Positions 42,656-52,310 of a DNA stretch of 63,683 bases are shown here, in pieces (position 1 is the first letter of the stretch; each line of letters begins with the position of its first letter). The notes beneath the pieces were generated by a model. That model saw only the letters and a program-made list of their open reading frames with translations. It did not search any database and was not told the DNA's origin. The position numbers and the translations under genes were made by a program. The DNA is from Phycisphaera sp. TMED9 (lineage in GTDB: Bacteria > Planctomycetota > Phycisphaerae > Phycisphaerales > SM1A02): positions 54,521-118,203 of the forward strand of contig NHBO02000034.1 of the NCBI GenBank assembly GCA_002167845.2, given 5' to 3'.

Positions 42656-44452
42656 TCACGCCCTGAAGACGGCCCCGAGTTTCTTCCCGAGCAGCAGACT
42701 GGCACCCGCCAGGGTGCAGGCCAGCAGGAGCATGGCCCAGGTTCCCATCGCCGAGGCGATTCCAGGCCCGTCGCCAAGCCGTTCGAAGAGAACGTAGATG
42801 GCCTTGGTGATCGGATAGTCGGCTTCTCGCTGGGCCAGAATCAGGCTGTCGCTGACTTCCAACATCGAGAAACTGAAGGCCAACAGGGCACCGGCGACCA
42901 GGTTCGCCGCCACCAGCGGAAGCACCACCCGGCGAAGAACCGTCACCTTGCCCGCACCCAGTCCATGAGCCGCTTCCTCGAGATCGACCGGGGTCTGTTC
43001 CAGACCGGCCACCGTCGACCGAACGACGTAGGGCAGTCGACGAACCGCATAGGCGACGATCAGGATCGGGATCGGATTCGGATCGGCCCCGAGCACGTTG
43101 GCGGCCCAGGCGAGCGGACCGTCGTTGAGGCTGGCGAAGGTTCCCTGCGGCAGCACCGGCGAGAGCACGAACGCGAGCCATCCGGGCATCGGCCCCTGGA
43201 ATGGCCACTCCAGAGTCATCGCGACGTATCCAAAGGCCATGACCAGTCCCGGCACCGCCAGCGGAAGCATGCAGAGCGCATCGAGAATGGCCCGGCCTCG
43301 AATCTTCGTTCGAACGATCAACCGTGCGGCGATCACCCCGACCACCAGATCGAGAACCACGGCGATCGCGGCCAGGAAGAGACTGATCCGGATCGACCCG
43401 ATCGCCAACGGATGCGAGAGCGCTTCCGTGTAGTTGTGCAGTGTGAACGCTCGCGGCAGGATCGACTGATACCACTGCCCCTCCACCGAGAGGCTGGCGA
43501 GAATCACACCGACGTGCGGCATGGAGGCGATCCCGATCACCGTGCCGAAGAGCAATGCCGCCAGAATCCCCGCGACCGGGCCGAGCCGGACCGAGGAGTC
43601 GCCACGAGAGGCCTTGGCACTCGCGGCCACGCCCTTGACACCCGGGAGCACTCGGCCGAGCACGTAGAAGAGCGTCGCGGTCGACAACATCACCACGGTC
43701 AGGGCGAAGGGTTCCGCACTGGTCTCCATCTGCTTCAGTCCGTCGAAGATCTGGACCGGCGTCACCTGCCGGAATTCGAACATCAGGGGTGTGCCGAGTT
43801 CGGTGAAACTCCAGATGAACGTGATGGTGCAACCGGCGAACAACCCCGGTCGCACGAGGGGCAGGGTGACCCTTCGGAATCTCGTCCAGGCGCCGGCTCC
43901 GGAGTCTCGAGCCGCCTCATCGAGTGCCGGGTCGAGATTCGCCAGGGCGGCGAGGAGATTCAGGTAGATGATCGGGTAGAGATGGAGCGCCTCCACCAGA
44001 ATGACCCCGAACAGCCCCCCGTCGCCAAGCAGATCGAGGGGTGCGTCGATCAATCCGAGATCCGAGAGCAGCGCATTCAGCGAGCCCGACCGGCCGAGCA
44101 GATGCCGAACGCCGATGGCACCCACGAAGGGTGGCAGAATCAGGGGAATCAACACGAGGGCGCCGAAGAGCGTCTTCCCGGGAAACTCGTGGCGAGCCGC
44201 GACCAACGCCAGGGGCATCGAGATCACGATCGAAAGGAATGTCGTGGCCGTCGCGATGGTCAGGGCGTTGAAGAGCCCCCACCGCAGATTCTCGTCCCGG
44301 AAGACGTCGAGGACGTGGTAGAGCGTGTACCCCCCGTCCGCCGACATGAAACCGCCACGCACCGTCAACCAGATCGGATAGATCAGGACGACGCCGAGCA
44401 GCGCCAAGATGCCGTAGAGGGTCAGATATTTGCCAGGGGAGGAATTCCGCAT
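42656..44452 (-). CDS. Two-domain ABC permease of the iron/thiamine (FbpB) type
   Basis: A 598-residue inner-membrane permease with two fused permease domains, roughly residues 1-280 and 290-598, each with about six helices. Both cytoplasmic EAA loops are visible: LDEAARDSGAGAWTRFRRVT (about 180-200) and LEEAAHGLGAGKVTVLRR (about 498-516), which dock the ATPase. Fused architecture like this occurs in ferric-iron (FbpB), thiamine and putrescine-like importers, so the substrate is undecided. Neither ATPase nor binding protein is adjacent, so its partners are encoded elsewhere. It is 82 bases downstream of the subtilase gene on the same strand. Confidence 0.85.
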   Translation of the reverse strand: MRNSSPGKYLTLYGILALLGVVLIYPIWLTVRGGFMSADGGYTLYHVLDVFRDENLRWGLFNALTIATATTFLSIVISMPLALVAARHEFPGKTLFGALVLIPLILPPFVGAIGVRHLLGRSGSLNALLSDLGLIDAPLDLLGDGGLFGVILVEALHLYPIIYLNLLAALANLDPALDEAARDSGAGAWTRFRRVTLPLVRPGLFAGCTITFIWSFTELGTPLMFEFRQVTPVQIFDGLKQMETSAEPFALTVVMLSTATLFYVLGRVLPGVKGVAASAKASRGDSSVRLGPVAGILAALLFGTVIGIASMPHVGVILASLSVEGQWYQSILPRAFTLHNYTEALSHPLAIGSIRISLFLAAIAVVLDLVVGVIAARLIVRTKIRGRAILDALCMLPLAVPGLVMAFGYVAMTLEWPFQGPMPGWLAFVLSPVLPQGTFASLNDGPLAWAANVLGADPNPIPILIVAYAVRRLPYVVRSTVAGLEQTPVDLEEAAHGLGAGKVTVLRRVVLPLVAANLVAGALLAFSFSMLEVSDSLILAQREADYPITKAIYVLFERLGDGPGIASAMGTWAMLLLACTLAGASLLLGKKLGAVFRA

Positions 44453-44534
44453 CCGTCCGAGAGTCTACCGGTTTCGGAGTCCGAATCCCGCCCGTCGACT
44501 CGACCGATTCCCGGGACCCGCATCACGGCCGGGT

Positions 44535-46079
44535 TCAGCCCGTCCATGCCGCCAGCATCACCCCGATGTCGCCGCCACCCACCGTGCCGCTTCCATCGAG
44601 ATCCGCCGCCGCATCGGAGGTGCCCCAGAGGGAGAGGAGGATGCCGAAGTCGGCACCGTTCACCTGGCCGTCCTGATTCAGGTCCGCCGGGATGAATTCC
44701 GCCGCTTCCGGAATCCACCACGCGACCGCCGCTCTGGTCGAGACGGCGTTTCCGTCGATCCGACTCAGCCGGACGGCGTACTCACCCGCAGCCAGGCCCC
44801 GGACATGAATGAGCTCGACGCTGTCCACACCGCTCTCGCTCCGCACATTGCCCGACGCGAACACCTTGGCGTTGGCGCCCACCAATGGCACGGCCGATCC
44901 GGCGTCGATCCGCAAGAGCTCGAGATTCAGATCAGGATGGGTCGCCGAGGTGAAGTTGCTCGCGATGACCCGATTCCAGGTCGCCAGAATTCCGATTTCA
45001 TCCGCCGCCTCCGAGATCGAGAATCGATGCCAGAGGTCCTCTCCGCTGGACATCAATTCGAAGTCCCATCCGGGGCCGGACATCGTCGAAGCGGCGGGAA
45101 GTGACGACTCGCCCGACTGCTCGAGACCGGTGTAGATCCGGTGGGCTCGATCGATCTCCACGACGCCCGCTCCGAAGATCTCGTCGATCGGACGAGCCGT
45201 GGTGCCGCGATCGGCGCCGGAAGTGGAAGGATTGTTCGTCCAGTCTTCGTTGCGAGCGGCCCCCGCGAGCAGGACGGCCTTCAGAACCTGAGGGAGATCC
45301 GCGACACTGTTGCCATCGAGCTCCGGCGTGGTGTTCTCGGTCTCGTAGAGCAGCGCGGCGCACGCCGACACCACCGGCGTCGCGAAACTGGTGAAGTCGC
45401 CGGGAGCCACGATCTCGGGCTTCATGCGACCCTGGAGCTCCGTGCCCGGCCCGGTATCCGAGGCGTCGTGATCTCCGTCGCTCAGACCGACCGAGATCCC
45501 GTGGTGCATTCCCGACATCAAGGCGTAGGAATCGCTCCCGGCGCCATTGTTCACGCCCATGACCCAGAGGGTTCCAAAGGTGTTGGAGGCGTAGTCCGCT
45601 CGTCTCAGGGCCAGCACGTCGGAGGAATTTCCGACGCTGCCGATCCAACTGTGATTGAAGATCATCGCGCCGCCCGGGGGATTGTCCGGGACACTGCTCG
45701 AACCGAGCCTGAGATACCCCGAGCCGATGAAGTCGTTGACGTCATAGAGATGGACGGTCGGAATTCCCGGCGCCACGCTCTCCTCGCTTCCGTAGAACTT
45801 GAATCCGACCTTGGAGGCATGAAGACTCGGCTCGGTGGGGCCGCTTCGCTCGATGAAGTCGATGCCGGAGAACTGGCCGTTCCCCTGATGGGGCGAGTAG
45901 CCGGGATCGGGAATCTCGACCTGCACCACCGCCACGCCGGCGCCCGTCGGCACCTCCGCGCCGAGCCTCGCGACCAGTGCGTCGTATCCGATCTCCGAGA
46001 AGATGTCGGCCGAGCTTCCGCTCGCCATCGCCAGAGCAGGCGCAATGCTCAGAAGAGCCTGAATTCCACTGATCTTCAT
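44535..46079 (-). CDS. Secreted subtilisin-like protein with dockerin-like tag
   Basis: A 514-residue exported protein with a signal peptide (about 1-24). The middle has the order of an S8 peptidase: an Asp-bearing strand (VAVVQVEIPDPG), a His segment (SLHASKVG), and the Ser in DFTSFATPVVSACAALL, replacing the usual GTSMATP. The His and Ser contexts are eroded relative to ordinary subtilases, so activity should be tested rather than assumed. The last ~60 residues form two EF-hand-like repeats DLNQDGQVNGADFG and DLDGSGTVGGGDIG, each followed by a WG or WT ending, the same tag as in genes at 6522 and 49603. It is likely surface-exposed or released. Confidence 0.72.
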   Translation of the reverse strand: MKISGIQALLSIAPALAMASGSSADIFSEIGYDALVARLGAEVPTGAGVAVVQVEIPDPGYSPHQGNGQFSGIDFIERSGPTEPSLHASKVGFKFYGSEESVAPGIPTVHLYDVNDFIGSGYLRLGSSSVPDNPPGGAMIFNHSWIGSVGNSSDVLALRRADYASNTFGTLWVMGVNNGAGSDSYALMSGMHHGISVGLSDGDHDASDTGPGTELQGRMKPEIVAPGDFTSFATPVVSACAALLYETENTTPELDGNSVADLPQVLKAVLLAGAARNEDWTNNPSTSGADRGTTARPIDEIFGAGVVEIDRAHRIYTGLEQSGESSLPAASTMSGPGWDFELMSSGEDLWHRFSISEAADEIGILATWNRVIASNFTSATHPDLNLELLRIDAGSAVPLVGANAKVFASGNVRSESGVDSVELIHVRGLAAGEYAVRLSRIDGNAVSTRAAVAWWIPEAAEFIPADLNQDGQVNGADFGILLSLWGTSDAAADLDGSGTVGGGDIGVMLAAWTG

Positions 46080-46238
46080 GACGGTTTCCGTGGGTCGGGT
46101 TCGACCGCCACTCGCGCGGCGATACTGACCAACTCTATCCCTCGGAAAGAGCGGGTCCAGCGGAAAGTCCGGGAACCTGGAGAGGAATCCGGCCGTCCTG
46201 CGGATGATGAGGGTTGAATCGGGGCTGCGCGACCCGGA

Positions 46239-47006
46239 TCAGGGAAGCGCCGCATCCCGTCGAACCAGAAGTTCGACTCGGGCATCCTCGCTGGGCCGGG
46301 TGTTCAGGCCGAGACGATCGCGACGAGGCTCGCTCGTGCCACTGATCTGGACTCGGATTCGAGCGGGCGGAATACCCGCGGCTTCCAGACGCTTGACGAC
46401 GACCTGCGCCCGAGCCCACGCGACCTCACGCCCCTCCTGCGGCCGGTTGAAGGCCTCTGGCTCGGAAGCATGCCCTCGAACTTCGATCACATTGCGACGG
46501 CCCGCCTGCGACTTGGCGAAGTCGGTGATGATCGATTCGGACTGCGGCGTCATCGAGACGGACTTGAAGGCGAAGGGAACGTCGGTGCCTTCGCCGAAGT
46601 AATCGATGTCTCTCGGCGAGCGGACATCCTGCTCTCGCCCGCGGACCCCCTTGGTGCTGGCGTCGCCGGCTCCGCGCTGACGGATCGCCTGGAGTACGCG
46701 AGCGTCTCGAGGATCGTCAGGGTTGAGGGGATTGTGGAAGGCTCGACGAACCGCTTCGATGAGTTCCGGATCGATCTCCTGGACCTCCGTGGCCGCACCT
46801 TCCGACTCCGCACCGCCGCCGCCGGGATTTCCACCCTTGGGCTGGACGTTCAAGGCGAAGAGGATCACGAAGAAGCCCATGAGGAGCATGACCATGTCGG
46901 CGAACGAGATCAGCCACTCGGGAGCACCGGCCTCCTCCTCCTCGTGGCCACCGCCACCGTGACCGATGCCGTGCCCCCCGCGATGTTTTGCTTGATTTTC
47001 CGACAT
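46239..47006 (-). CDS. motB: MotB-like flagellar motor stator protein
   Basis: A 255-residue stator subunit. A His/Gly-rich cytoplasmic leader (HGGGGHEEEE) precedes one transmembrane helix (about 33-55, ISFADMVMLLMGFFVILFAL) that carries the proton-binding Asp (D37). After a Gly-rich linker, an OmpA-like peptidoglycan-binding domain (about 150-250) has VIEVRGHAS and the end DARVELLV. It anchors MotA to the cell wall so that ion flow turns the rotor. The gene follows motA after 21 bases. No other flagellar genes lie nearby, and the leader is longer than in E. coli MotB. Confidence 0.88.
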   Translation of the reverse strand: MSENQAKHRGGHGIGHGGGGHEEEEAGAPEWLISFADMVMLLMGFFVILFALNVQPKGGNPGGGGAESEGAATEVQEIDPELIEAVRRAFHNPLNPDDPRDARVLQAIRQRGAGDASTKGVRGREQDVRSPRDIDYFGEGTDVPFAFKSVSMTPQSESIITDFAKSQAGRRNVIEVRGHASEPEAFNRPQEGREVAWARAQVVVKRLEAAGIPPARIRVQISGTSEPRRDRLGLNTRPSEDARVELLVRRDAALP

Positions 47007-47027
47007 CGTGATCTCCCTCGCGTCGGA

Positions 47028-47813
47028 TCAGGCTGCGAACTTGAGGCTGCTTCGTCCCGACTGCGGAACGAAGGCGAGCATCTTTTCGGTGGTGGTTCGG
47101 GGATTGTCGCCGGCCTGGATGCTCATGATTCCCTGGAGCATCATCTCCTTGGCGAGAATCTCCTCGCCGGAACGGAGCGAGAGCTTGTCGCCGATCGGAC
47201 CGGCGATCGCATTCGCCAGCACGGTGCCGTACATCGTCGCCGTCACGGCCACCGCGAGCATGCCGCCGAGTTCCTCGATGCTGCCGCCCAGCGAGCCGAA
47301 CATTCCGATCTGACCGATCAGCGTGGCCGCGAGGCCGTAGCCCGGTCCATAGAGCTTGATGAGGTCGAAGAACTTCTTGCCGGCCTTGTGTCGTTCCTGA
47401 ATCGCCATCACCTCGAGCCGAAGCGTCGTCTCGACGATCGCTTCGTCCGTGCCGTCGACGGCCATCTTCAGACCTTGTGCGAGGAACGGATCCTCGACGT
47501 TCTCGATTTCACCTTCCAGGGCGAGGATCCCGTCCCGACGCGCCTTGTCACTGAGCGTGGCCATCAGGGTCACCGTCTCGGCGTTGGAGACCGAAGGCTC
47601 CCGCATGAATGCCTTGATGTAGCCCGGAACCTGCTTCAGCTTCTCCATCGGCATCGCCATGAAGAGCACGCTGACCGTGCCGCCAAAGACCATGATCACG
47701 CCCTTCAACGACCAGAACATCATGATGTTCCCGCCGTGATTGAGCACGAGCAGCACCGTTCCGACCAGAACGACGACTCCCAGGATTGTTCCGATGAGAC
47801 TGGCCTTGTCCAT
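47028..47813 (-). CDS. motA: MotA-like flagellar motor stator protein
   Basis: A 261-residue membrane protein with four transmembrane segments (two near 8-45, two near 150-200) and the large cytoplasmic loop between (about 70-140). The loop contains TLSDKARRDGILALEGEIE and the charged motif region typical of MotA. The loop includes the conserved RDG run near the rotor-interacting surface. GGGAGG stands about ten bases before the ATG at 47813; the frame open to 48002 is not needed. It is co-transcribed with motB. Confidence 0.9.
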   Translation of the reverse strand: MDKASLIGTILGVVVLVGTVLLVLNHGGNIMMFWSLKGVIMVFGGTVSVLFMAMPMEKLKQVPGYIKAFMREPSVSNAETVTLMATLSDKARRDGILALEGEIENVEDPFLAQGLKMAVDGTDEAIVETTLRLEVMAIQERHKAGKKFFDLIKLYGPGYGLAATLIGQIGMFGSLGGSIEELGGMLAVAVTATMYGTVLANAIAGPIGDKLSLRSGEEILAKEMMLQGIMSIQAGDNPRTTTEKMLAFVPQSGRSSLKFAA

Positions 47814-48036
47814 GACGCGATCGACCTCCCTGTCGCAACGGGCTCCCTCGAAAGAGTGGAGACCCGGCACAGGAGAAGCGATCGACCGGAAAGCAAGGGT
47901 TCTTGACGCGAGTATCCACCTCGACGCAGGAGCGTAGGAATCATGCGGGATGGCGTGTTCGGGAAGTGGTCGAGGGGCGGTTCTTATCGGAGACGCCGGC
48001 ACATCCGGTCAACGAGCCTTCCGACGCATCGACTCC

Positions 48037-48056
48037 CCGCCGCTCCACGGCGGCGG
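48037..48056. terminator. Hairpin after the HU gene
   Basis: CCGCCGC and GCGGCGG form a 7-bp stem with a six-base loop, immediately past the HU stop codon. It has no U-tract on either strand, so it could be a transcription pause or a stabilising 3' end rather than a classic terminator. Confidence 0.35.
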
Positions 48057-48058
48057 AA

Positions 48059-48337
48059 TCAGACGGTCTCGACGACCCGCTTCAGTGCCGCGGCAGGCCG
48101 AAAACCGACCGTGCTCGATGCTGGAATCACCAGTGACTCGCCGGTTCGCGGATTTCGGCCCGATCGCTCCGCCCGGTGCTTCCGTTCGAAGGACCCGAAT
48201 CCCGCAATCGTCACGGACCCGTCCCGTTCCACGCCCTCGAGAATCCCATCCAGAACCGCTTTGACCGCCTTTTCCGCATGGCTGCGAGTGCCTCCCAGGT
48301 CTGCGGTGACGAATTCGATGAGATCACTCTTGTTCAT
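48059..48337 (-). CDS. HU/IHF-family DNA-binding protein
   Basis: A 92-residue nucleoid protein. The N-terminal helices MNKSDLIEFVTADLGGTR and AVKAVLDGILEGVERDG are followed by the DNA-binding arm region VTIAGFGSFERKHRAERSGRNPRTG and the end FRPAAALKRVVE. The conserved GFGSF and NPxTG-type arm tip (RNPRTG) are both visible. It bends DNA and shapes the nucleoid. GGAG is seven bases before the ATG. It is divergent from the SerA-like gene. Confidence 0.94.
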   Translation of the reverse strand: MNKSDLIEFVTADLGGTRSHAEKAVKAVLDGILEGVERDGSVTIAGFGSFERKHRAERSGRNPRTGESLVIPASSTVGFRPAAALKRVVETV

Positions 48338-48525
48338 GCTCAGCTCCGTTCGAGTTGTCGGGACCAGCGAAAGATAGCGACTCGCCCGCCAGTGATCATT
48401 CCGTCTCCCCGCGTCGGGGGATCACCGGTGGAAAGCCGACTCAAGTTGCAAAGTGGGGGGAATCCCGGCTAACGCAGGGAACGGTCCGGATCGAAGCGAC
48501 CATCGAGTGCTAGCATCCTCCCTCG

Positions 48526-49500
48526 ATGAACGCTCGTCTCGAAAACCCGACTCCCCCACTCGTCGTCCGGACCGAACATCTGGACCCCGCCGCGGAAGCC
48601 TGGATCTCAGAGCGATGCGAGTTTCTCGTCGCCTCACCGGATGATCCCACCTTCGAATCGCGGGCGGCCGAAATCAACGGCCTCGTGGTTCGCACGTACA
48701 CCGAAGTGAATGATGCGCTTCTGGATCGACTGCCGATGCTGAAGGTCGTCGCCCGAGCCGGCGTCGGAGTCGACAACATCGACATCGCCGCCTGCCGGCG
48801 ACGCGGCATCGAAGTGGTCCACACCCCCGACGCCAACACCCAGGCGGTCGTCGAATACGTCACGTCGCTCTTGTGTGATGCGCTCCGGCCCCGGATCTTT
48901 CTGACGGAGGCCGTCGATCAGGACGCCTGGAAGGAGATTCGCAGCGAGATCTGCGGTGACTCGCAGATGAACGAAATGACCTTGGGAATCCTTGGATTCG
49001 GCCGCATCGGACGTCGAGTCGCCGAAGTGGCGGGCGCCATCGGGTTCACGGTGAGATATCACGATCTGCTCGATATCGATGCCGCCCATCGAGCCGGCGC
49101 CGAACCGGTCTCTCTGAACCGCCTGTTCGAAGAGAGCGATGTTCTCACGGTTCACGTGGATGGACGATCGTCGAATCACGGACTGGTCGACGGCACCCTC
49201 CTGAGCCTGATGAAGACCGACGCCATCCTGCTCAACACCAGTCGGGGATTCATCATGAACGAGTCGGCGCTCGCCGACTGGCTGGCCGAGCATCCCGCGG
49301 CACAAGCGGTGCTCGATGTGCATGAGAAGGAACCGTTCACCGATGACGATCCGCTGATCGAGCTTCCCAACGCCCACCTGGCGCCCCACCTGGCAAGTCG
49401 CACCAGGACGGCGATGGCGAACATGAGCTGGGTGGTTGAAGATCTCTGGGGGGTTCTGAGTGGCGAACAGCCGAAGCACCCGGCGCCCGATCCCGAATGA
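48526..49500 (+). CDS. D-3-phosphoglycerate dehydrogenase-like dehydrogenase
   Basis: A 324-residue NAD-dependent D-2-hydroxyacid dehydrogenase. The Rossmann motif is LGILGFGRIGRRVAE (about 152-166), and the catalytic set is Arg in NTSRG (about R240), Glu in VLDVHEKEP (about E269) and His in LAPHLAS (about H288). There is no ACT domain, so it would lack the serine feedback of long SerA enzymes. SerA-like activity in serine synthesis is the usual assignment, but glyoxylate or other 2-hydroxyacid substrates are possible. It is a monocistronic unit closed by a hairpin at 49538-49561. Confidence 0.8.
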   Translation: MNARLENPTPPLVVRTEHLDPAAEAWISERCEFLVASPDDPTFESRAAEINGLVVRTYTEVNDALLDRLPMLKVVARAGVGVDNIDIAACRRRGIEVVHTPDANTQAVVEYVTSLLCDALRPRIFLTEAVDQDAWKEIRSEICGDSQMNEMTLGILGFGRIGRRVAEVAGAIGFTVRYHDLLDIDAAHRAGAEPVSLNRLFEESDVLTVHVDGRSSNHGLVDGTLLSLMKTDAILLNTSRGFIMNESALADWLAEHPAAQAVLDVHEKEPFTDDDPLIELPNAHLAPHLASRTRTAMANMSWVVEDLWGVLSGEQPKHPAPDPE

Positions 49501-49537
49501 TCCGCCTTGCGCTGAAACTGAAACCGAATGAAGAACA

Positions 49538-49561
49538 GGCCGCGATCCGAAGATCGCGGCC
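49538..49561. terminator. Bidirectional terminator between convergent genes
   Basis: GGCCGCGATC (49538-49547) and GATCGCGGCC (49552-49561) form a perfect 10-bp stem with loop CGAA. Rightward it is followed by CGTTTGGTTCTT and leftward by TGTTCTTC, both moderately U-rich, so it can serve the SerA-like gene and the convergent ScyD-like gene. Confidence 0.7.
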
Positions 49562-49602
49562 CGTTTGGTTCTTCGTCGACGACGAATCTGAAAACTCGAT
49601 GA

Positions 49603-50754
49603 TCAGAGGCACGGGCCCCAGAAGCCGAGCATCAATCCGATGTCCGCACCGTTGACCTGTCCATCGTGGTTGAGGTCGCCCGGACAGGGCTGAGGAGCCA
49701 GTCCACGGAACCGGGTGACGGTGCCTGCGAACGGCTGCGCGACCCAGAGATCCTCGCCCACGACCGCCAGGCCCGAAGGGCACCAGAGTCCTTCGACGAC
49801 GGTCGAGACCGTTCCATCCTGAGCCACCCGCAGAATCTTGCCGTCCCCGGGGGTGAAGTTTCCGAGCTTCAGATCGAAGGAACCCGCCGAAGTCACCAGC
49901 AGGCTGCCATCGGCCGCCATCTCGACGTCGATCAAGGTCTGGAACCCGGTGTACATCGTGGTGAGATCACCGGAGGCTGAAACTTGGAAGATCGAGGCGA
50001 CCCCGTCCGCGAAGGGAAAGCCGACGAGTTGCACGACGATCGCGCCGCCTTCTCCATCGGCGATCACCTGGGTCGGGACCGCCTGGGAGATCCCGGGAAC
50101 CGAGCCCTTGGGATTCTCGACCGCGGGGAAATCGACCACGACCGAAAGTTCGTCCGCCGCCGAACTCCAGCGAAGCAACGCATTCGCGCCGGAGTCCACG
50201 ATGTAGAGGTCTCCATCATCGCCCGCAGGCGCGACGGCATAGGTGTTGGAGTCGCCGTAACCACTGCCCACGACGAAGGGAAACACCGGGATCTGCTGCA
50301 TGAGAGCCGGCGATGCGAGCACGTCGTACGGGCCGGCACTTCGAACCATCTCGGTCGGGTCGTAGCGAAGAATGGAACCAAGCGAGGGGAACGGGGGAAT
50401 GTTCGGTCCACCCGACGCAAGGAGCAGGGAGCCATCGGTGTCGAATGCCAGCTGCAAGGCCCCGGTGGGTTCGCCCATGCTGTTGAAAGCGACCGCAACA
50501 CCCTCCACGAACCCGTTCAGGTCATATGAGCCATCGAGGCCGGGAGACAGATAGTTGATCTTCCCGTTGCCAGGATTGTCAGGCCCCTGCACGCCCATTT
50601 CGGTGAACCAGATGTTTCCGTTCCCGTCGAATTCGACGCCGATCGGGATGTTAAGGCCTTCCCACACATCTTGATCCTTGTCTCCAGCGAACGCCGATCC
50701 GGCCAGACCGAGCGACGAGGACAACGCGAGGGTCGCGCCAAATGCCATCTTCAT
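49603..50754 (-). CDS. Secreted ScyD/ScyE-like beta-propeller protein with a dockerin-like tag
   Basis: A 383-residue exported protein with a signal peptide (about 1-23). The body resembles ScyD/ScyE proteins: GLNIPIGVEFDGNGNIWFTEMG, then GDDGDLYIVDSGANALLRW, GPGDGKILRVAQDG, CPSGLAVVGEDLWVAQPF. The repeats suggest a propeller of NHL type. The C-terminal end carries one EF-hand-like repeat DLNHDGQVNGADIGLMLGFWG, matching the tag in the other secreted proteins. ScyD/ScyE are named from scytonemin gene clusters, but a pigment role cannot be inferred here. It is divergent from enolase. Confidence 0.75.
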   Translation of the reverse strand: MKMAFGATLALSSSLGLAGSAFAGDKDQDVWEGLNIPIGVEFDGNGNIWFTEMGVQGPDNPGNGKINYLSPGLDGSYDLNGFVEGVAVAFNSMGEPTGALQLAFDTDGSLLLASGGPNIPPFPSLGSILRYDPTEMVRSAGPYDVLASPALMQQIPVFPFVVGSGYGDSNTYAVAPAGDDGDLYIVDSGANALLRWSSAADELSVVVDFPAVENPKGSVPGISQAVPTQVIADGEGGAIVVQLVGFPFADGVASIFQVSASGDLTTMYTGFQTLIDVEMAADGSLLVTSAGSFDLKLGNFTPGDGKILRVAQDGTVSTVVEGLWCPSGLAVVGEDLWVAQPFAGTVTRFRGLAPQPCPGDLNHDGQVNGADIGLMLGFWGPCL

Positions 50755-50918
50755 GTCTCTTCTCCACTACGGGATGTTCTCGATGCCCCTGTCCCACCTT
50801 GGAACAAAGAACTCTCCAAAATGGTAGCGAGTTGGATCCCCGACTGAAATCTTTAACACCGATTCTCCACCCCTCCGGGTGCGATTCCCTCCGGTCTCGA
50901 ACCCGGACCCCGCCGTGA

Positions 50919-52301
<1,383 letters not shown>

Positions 52302-52310
52302 GGCGACCGA

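Noticed and set aside
42617-44695. A 692-codon open frame antisense to the ABC permease
   Set aside because: Its product is a low-complexity charged protein rich in Arg, Gln and His with no domain; the permease with two EAA loops is the real gene.
47814-48058. A sigma-28 type promoter before motA
   Set aside because: No combination of TAAA-like and GCCGATAA-like elements matched at proper spacing.
6522-50754. Cellulosome components
   Set aside because: The tags resemble dockerins, but there is no cohesin, scaffoldin or carbohydrate-active enzyme in the window.
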